The position numbers and the translations under genes were made by a program. Positions 58,976 through 64,000 of a DNA stretch of 64,000 nt are shown here, one piece after another. The stretch covers positions 94,397,795 to 94,461,794 of the forward strand of contig NC_134843.1 in the NCBI RefSeq assembly GCF_965363235.1, read 5' to 3'. Below the pieces are notes generated by a model, which saw only the letters and a program-made list of their open reading frames with translations, searched no databases and was not told the origin of the DNA. The stretch comes from Mytilus galloprovincialis (taxonomy: Eukaryota; Mollusca; Bivalvia; Mytilida; Mytilidae). The stretch's first letter is position 1. Every line of letters starts with the position of its first letter.

Positions 58976-60174
58976 AACACTGTCAGGCGAGCTGATCCCA
59001 TACAAAGGTGTTGAGTTTATTTTGTACATAATTTATTTGAACCTGAAAAAGAGTGAAAAACCCAGACAAAAAATTAAGTGTACAGTTTTGCATGACTGCA
59101 TAAAAACTTTGCCATTAATGTTGTATTTGAATATTTGACAATATTAATAAAACATATTGAATAATTTTGCTATTCAACCAAACTAAAACCAACCAGTGAA
59201 ACCAAAACAAAACTGATAAATTTAACCCTTCAATTGTAACATTTTTAAACTGATGTTCAACTATAATATTTTAGGAATAAAAAATAAACCTAGCCTTGAT
59301 AGTTACCGAGACTTTCACCCTAGTTATACTAATATACTTCATAAATTCTATTCCTAAAAATTTGTAAGTTGAATAGATCTATTGTTACGAAGAACTATGG
59401 GTTTTAACAGACCTTTTATTTGAATTATACATTTAACACAAATATATTACATTGTTCATTTGGACTAAGTCTTAATAATAAAATAAATGATAAAATTAGG
59501 ATTGTTGAAGACAAATGATTGCAAGCAGGGGCGGATCCAGCCATCCCATTTAAAAGTCTTGAGTGTCAAAAATAAGGGTCCAACCCACTAACTTTTATTT
59601 TGACGGACCGAAAAAGGGGGTTCCTACATATGCAATATGTATTATTGCATGTTGATAGTGTCGAATCGTCAGGTTTCTAAACCAGAGACATCTATCCTTC
59701 TGTATGTTTGAATTTGGATATTATTTAATGTTTTTATAGAGGATGACTATTTACTTGTTTAATACATTAATGATTACCTTCATTAGTAAACTTATCTATG
59801 TTACTACTTTGGGTTAAAGATATTGCCAAATCAAAAGAAAGACTTAAAATGTCGTCCGTCCAATGTAAGAATGCATGATACGACCAATTTTGCCCTACGA
59901 GTCCATCTTATCACGTGCATTTAACTTTGACATTTGTAAAACCTACTCACTTGTCAGAAGTTGAATGAAGATCGTCAAAGTAAGGCCACTAGTGAGGTTT
60001 TATTTGAAAAAAGAAAATATCTTATAAATCAAGGTTCGATATTTTAATTACAAATGCTATCCGTTTTTGTTCATTCAAAATTCATTATAAAGCAATACAC
60101 GGTTTTGTATCGTGTGTTAGTTAGTTATACAAGTAGGGATACTGCACGTCTGGATAAGAACCCCAAGCTATATT
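58976..60174. other. Gene-free stretch
   Basis: A GGGGCGGATCCAGCC tract at 59529, followed by GGTCCAACCC and GGGGGTTCC, resembles the end of a widespread invertebrate DNA-transposon-derived repeat, but only one end is visible. Nothing else is seen. Confidence 0.4.
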
Positions 60175-60550
60175 CGGCCATGGCCATTTTTCTGATTTGG
60201 TACAGGACATGTTAAGAAAATATGGTGGGTTGAACCTGGTGTTGTGGCTAGCAAAACCTTCTGCTTTTATGTCAATGTTAAATATAACAGTAAAATGAAC
60301 ACATTACATGACAGGACTACAATACAAATGGGAGAACATATTGGACAGATAAACACACTCATTATAGCTATCAAAAGGTACCAGGTGTATAATTTCATAC
60401 ACCAAACGCGCGTTTCGTCCACACAAGACTACCCAATGACGCACAGGTCAACAACGTTCGAAAGCCAAAACAAGTAGAAAGTTAAAGAGTATTGAGGACT
60501 TAAAATTCCAAAAAGCTGTGCTTAATACTGCTAAGGTTTTCTGCCCAGTA
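60175..60550 (+). repeat. Composite family D repeat with hammerhead-derived module, second copy
   Basis: The order matches the minus strand of 45690-46225: TTCTGATTTGGTACAGGACA, GGTGGGTTGAACCTGG, then the hammerhead-derived tract at 60399-60442 (minus-strand sense), then AGTTAAAGAGTATTGAGGAC. Here GAAA, stem II (GTC/GAC) and stem I pairing survive, but the CTGATGA core is lost. Confidence 0.75.
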
Positions 60551-61216
60551 AGAACATCTTTATTATTTAGAATAATTCATACTTTGGAAACAGTTAATTT
60601 ATAAAACTGACTATATAACAGATATAAATGATAACACAGAAGTGGTGACTAACTACATAATAAATACGAAGAGCCGAAGATATCAACGCACAAAGTGACG
60701 TCACATTTGAATTTCTAAACAAATCCCTAAAATAGGATAGAATTAGGAAAGAATTCAAGAATATGTATGTAATACTGATATAACATTTATTAATAACAAT
60801 AAAAATTACTAGACATATTAATATAAAATTGTGGTAGTAATTAGATAATAAATTGTATTATCTAGCTATGTCGGTGTTTCTTCTAAATCAAACTGTTATA
60901 AAAATATATCGTATAAGTTTAGTTGACCCAAACTACAATCTGATAAATGAACTGGGTGATTAATTATTTTTACCATAACACACAAATACAGCAGAAAAAA
61001 AAAAGATATACAACTGCAAACGATACGACATTTGACAAAATCTGATGAGAACAACAAATTTAACAACACAAATTAATAAATATTTTTTTAATAGAAAAGT
61101 ACCGTGACACGGCAATGCGAATTCACATTTAAAAAACAGACAAAATGCGGAATAAGTCATGTTCGGTAATAAAAAGACCAGACTTATTTTTTGATGTGGC
61201 TTGTGATGAATGAATA
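60551..61216. other. Gene-free stretch
   Basis: AT-rich, with no gene or repeat recognised. Confidence 0.4.
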
Positions 61217-61558
61217 ACTCATCAGTGACGCTCGAATCCAAAAAATAAAAAATAAAAAAGGCCAAATAAAGTACGAAGTTGAAGAGCATTGAGGACCAAA
61301 ATTCCTAAAAGTTCTGCCAAATATTGCTAAAGTAGTCTATGCCTGAGGTAGAACAACCTTATTATTTCCAAAAATTCAAAATTTTGTAAACAGTAAATTT
61401 ATAAATATAACCATATCAATGACAATTCATGTCAGCACAAAAAGTGCTGACTACTGGGCTTGTGATACTCTCGGGGAAATAAATCTGCACCAGCAGTGGT
61501 ATCGACCCAGTGGTGGTAAATAAACTCATCATAGATACCAGGACTAAATTTAGTATAT

Positions 61559-61601
61559 ACGCCAGACGCGAGTTTTGTCTACAAAGACTCATCAGTGACG
61601 C
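61559..61601 (-). ncRNA. Hammerhead ribozyme, array unit 2, one core change
   Basis: CTGATGA, stem II (GTCT/AGAC, TTGT loop), the GTC cleavage triplet and stem I (GCGTCA/TGGCGT) are present, but the second core is AAAA, with the conserved G of GAAA lost. Activity is unlikely. Confidence 0.7.
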
Positions 61602-61922
61602 TCGAATCTAAAAAAAAGTTAAAAAGGCCAAATAAAGTACGAAGTTGAAGAGCATTGAGGACCAAAGTTCCTAAAAGTTTTGCCAAATGTTGCTAAGGTA
61701 GTCTATGCCTGAGGTAGAAACGCCTTAGTATTTCAAAAGATTCAAAATTTTGTAAACAGTAAATTTATAAATATAACCATATCAATGACAATTCATGTCA
61801 GCACAAAAAGTGCTGACTAAGGCTTGTGATATTCTCGGGGAAATAAATCTGAACCAGCAGTGGTATCGACCCAGTGGTGGTAAATAAACTCATCATAGAT
61901 ACCAGGACTATATTTAGTATAT

Positions 61923-61965
61923 ACGCCAGACGCGCGTTTCGTCTACAAAGACTCATCCGTGACGC
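61923..61965 (-). ncRNA. Hammerhead ribozyme, array unit 3, one core change
   Basis: Stem I, stem II, GAAA and GTC are intact, but the first core reads CGGATGA, with the conserved U lost. Activity is unlikely. Confidence 0.7.
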
Positions 61966-62307
61966 TCGAATCCAAAAAAAAGTTAAAAAGGCCAAATAAA
62001 GTACGAAGTTAAAGAGTATGAGGACCAAAATTCCTAAAAAATTTGCCAAATATTGCTAAGGTAGTCTATGCCTGAGGTAGAAAAGCCTTAGTATTTCCAA
62101 ACATTCAAAATTTTGTAAACAGTAAATTTATAAATATAACCATATCAATGACAATTCATGTCAGCACAGAAATTGCTGACTACTGGGCTTGTGATATTCT
62201 CGGGGAAATAAATCTGCATCAGCAGTGACGCTCGAATCCAAAAAAAGTTAAAAAGGCCAAATAAAGTACGAAGTTGAAGAGCATGGAGTACCAAAATTAC
62301 TAAAATT

Positions 62308-62640
62308 AATATCATGAACTGTTTGAAAAATGAACTATGTATAACAGCAGTTGCCCGTACACAAGTTTATACTATCATGTGGTGTTCAATAACATTGGAG
62401 CAATATGCGTTCTAATCAATACATGCATGAAGTGCGTTTGCATATCGCCATATACTTTTAATTACTTCTCCTAAGGAGATGATATGCTGTTAAACTTCCG
62501 TCCGTCCATGCTACTAAAATGTTCTACTACTGATCATATCTTCCTGTAATTTCATATCAAGTATTATATGAAGATGTTTTCCATTGTTATGCATTTGCAC
62601 ACACACATTTATGGAACGCGGGAACTAAATTTATGGATAA
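62308..62640. other. Gene-free stretch
   Basis: Nothing recognised. Confidence 0.4.
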
Positions 62641-62768
62641 TCACAATGTATCTCGGATTCTTATAGTTTCTTGGTCGCTCATTTAAGATAGTCGGCGTAA
62701 TTTAAACTTAACGCCCGATCATCATAGATGTTTCAATTAATGTGACTCGCGCGCCGATAATGATAGTT
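62641..62768 (+). repeat. 128-bp direct repeat, copy 1
   Basis: It matches 63011-63138 at about 95% or better (shared CGGATTCTTATAGTTTCTTG, AACGCCCGATCATCATAGAT, TGTGACTCGCGCG). The offset is exactly 370 bases. The spacer between copies is not itself repeated. Confidence 0.9.
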
Positions 62769-63010
62769 ACTTGTTTGATTATGCATTTACAGCTGATAAC
62801 GTGTAATGTTTCGAGAATGATAGTTAAATTCGACCAAGTGAATTAAAACACGAGTCGTAAATTCGATAATTTAGATAAAACCTGAAATACTTGCCGATTC
62901 AAAGTAAAATTTCAAAACTAAATTGAAAGATTAAAATTCAGACTTTACAATTTGGAACATCCTTAAAGTTCCTAGTCTATGTATGCAACAGAATGGACAC
63001 AAAAGAAATG

Positions 63011-63138
63011 TCACAATATATCGCGGATTCTTATAGTTTCTTGGTCGCTCATTTAAGATAGTCGGCGTAATTTAAACTTAACGCCCGATCATCATAGATG
63101 ATCTAATTAATGTGACTCGCGCGCTGATAATGATAGTT
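63011..63138 (+). repeat. 128-bp direct repeat, copy 2
   Basis: Partner of 62641-62768. It ends about 150 bases before the first sign of the retroelement coding remnant. Confidence 0.9.
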
Positions 63139-63289
63139 TTAGCCGAACAGGTTTATCATTTTTACGTAACTTAACTCATTGTATGCTGGTTCATATTCTG
63201 GACGCCAGTCTTTGCTCCTTTCTAATATAATTCACGAATAAAATAACAAATATGAAGCTTAGAAATGGAAAAATATTAAATACTAAACT

Positions 63290-64000
63290 TGTTCAAAGGG
63301 TATCTACACGTCTCAATCTTCAAAATCGCTTATCTAAAAATACGACCATCGCTAATATTTTTAACAATAAAAATCGTGGTTACCCTTCTATCCATAAGTG
63401 TCATGCCAAAATATGACTTACATGTCCTCGGCTTTCCACCAACAATACGGTTAGGTCCACATTTAATGGTTGCACATTTTCTTTAATATTTGAAACTGAT
63501 ATAACTTGAAAAACAAACAGTCTTATTTATTTACTCACATGAAACAAACCGGGATACGATATTCGGTACGTAGGTGAAACTGGATGGTATTTATTTAAAC
63601 GCACTCAAAAACATCTGTATCGTTTTAAAAGACCCAATAAATTCAAAAGTATCATTTATCGACACCTTAAGAATCACAATCATCCTATTAAATATTTAGA
63701 AGGTCAACCTTTGGAAGTAGTAAATAAGCAGCCTGGTGAATCTCATTCAAAGTTTGTACGATCACGGAAAATAATTGAATTAAATTGGATTAAAAAATTA
63801 CAGACAGTCTACCCTCTCAGTCTTAATGATAATATCAAGAACAAATTCTGTTAACATTTTGGATATTGTTTCTAAAACTGTTCGAAATAACCGTTCTGAT
63901 GGTCGTAGAAAAAATCGCAATCAAAGAAAATTTTGGACCAATCATACCAATATTTCGGACCTAATTTCTATTTCAAAAAAGAACGGCAGACATTATCTGT
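63290..64000 (+). mobile_element. GIY-YIG-bearing (Penelope-like) retroelement remnant, broken, runs off the right edge
   Basis: Coding traces in the plus direction include a cysteine cluster (KCHAKI, then LTCPRL), a YVGETGWYLFKRTQKH tract resembling a GIY-YIG endonuclease core, and an ELNWIKKLQTVYPLSLNDN tract. I know these from the C-terminal part of retroelement proteins of this kind in molluscs and cnidarians. It is followed by a basic stretch up to the window end. The reverse transcriptase is not present. The copy is broken in about three places and is probably old. The Penelope-like assignment is inferred from the endonuclease type. Confidence 0.6.

Larger units (their letters stand above)
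61217..62307 (-). repeat. Retrozyme-like tandem array, units of about 365-370 bp with hammerhead ribozymes
   Basis: Equivalent TGACGC stem I positions fall at 61226, 61596, 61960 and 62226, giving periods of 370, 364 and 266 bp. Each unit carries GTACGAAGTTGAAGAG (or close), TGCCAAATATTGCTAA, ATTTATAAATATAACCATAT, a perfect TCAGCAC/GTGCTGA hairpin, GTATCGACCCAGTGG and CATAGATACCAGGACTA, then the hammerhead. Units 2 and 3 have complete but mutated ribozymes, unit 1 only the 5' half, and unit 4 is cut short by a deletion. Tandem units of a few hundred bases, each with a type I hammerhead, are the hallmark of animal retrozymes, which make small circular RNAs. This array seems decayed. Confidence 0.8.

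Noticed and set aside
59520-59645. Possible DNA transposon from a GGGGCGGATCCAGCC end
   Set aside because: Only one end is visible and no matching inverted end was found nearby, so no element boundaries can be supported.
61224-62310. CRISPR-like regular spacing
   Set aside because: Units of about 365-370 bp with no short repeat/spacer structure in a eukaryotic sequence. It is a tandem ribozyme-bearing repeat instead.

Overview
The window looks like nuclear DNA of a marine bivalve, most likely a mussel (Mytilus or a close relative). This is inferred from an AT-rich, intron-rich, repeat-dense landscape, from repeat families that I recognise as typical of mussel genomes, and from small cysteine-rich secreted peptides. 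No species call can be proven from sequence alone. There is no prokaryotic gene content.

Host genes. Four small secreted-peptide genes are well supported. Two on the minus strand (CDS 19425-20026 and 37836-40550) encode paralogous 65- and 75-residue peptides. Each has a signal peptide in exon 1 and a 10-cysteine domain in exon 2 whose spacing fits a cysteine-stabilised alpha-beta (defensin/myticin-like) fold. Two on the plus strand (CDS 25462-28048 and 52944-58342) encode paralogous 61- and 64-residue single-domain Kazal-type protease inhibitors with identical exon structure, including a separate 3' UTR exon. The order is defensin-like(-), Kazal(+), defensin-like(-), Kazal(+), so the window appears to hold a duplicated divergent (head-to-head) pair of secreted defence-type genes.

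Left region (1-12 kb). A broken BEL/Pao retrotransposon remnant runs in from the left edge. It is followed by an old, essentially full-length piggyBac element (2093-7344) with TTAA ends, matching 18-bp inverted ends, several transposase exons and a decayed reading frame. One intron of that transposase holds another element made of layered tandem repeats. Next come a complete-looking hammerhead ribozyme motif (8317-8360), a non-autonomous Helitron with both diagnostic ends (8954-10003), and a decayed LINE reverse-transcriptase fragment.

Middle (13-19 kb). A 1.4-kb segment is present twice at about 99% identity (13111-14515 and 17144-18547). The genes lie from 19.4 to 59 kb, among MITE-like elements (33461-33607, 35522-36336, 47767-47966), a palindromic retroelement end (22694-23813), a large bivalve-type repeat in intron 1 of the first Kazal gene, and many short interspersed repeats.

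Right region (60-64 kb). A composite repeat carrying a hammerhead-derived module is followed by a tandem array with a period of about 365-370 bp (61217-62307). Each array unit carries a decayed hammerhead ribozyme, a layout that matches retrozymes. A pair of 128-bp direct repeats then leads into a broken GIY-YIG-bearing (Penelope-like) retroelement that continues past the right edge.

How it fits together. The coding content is four short secreted peptides, plausibly immune or protease-control factors. Everything else recognised is mobile or repetitive. Self-cleaving-RNA repeats are the most distinctive non-coding theme.
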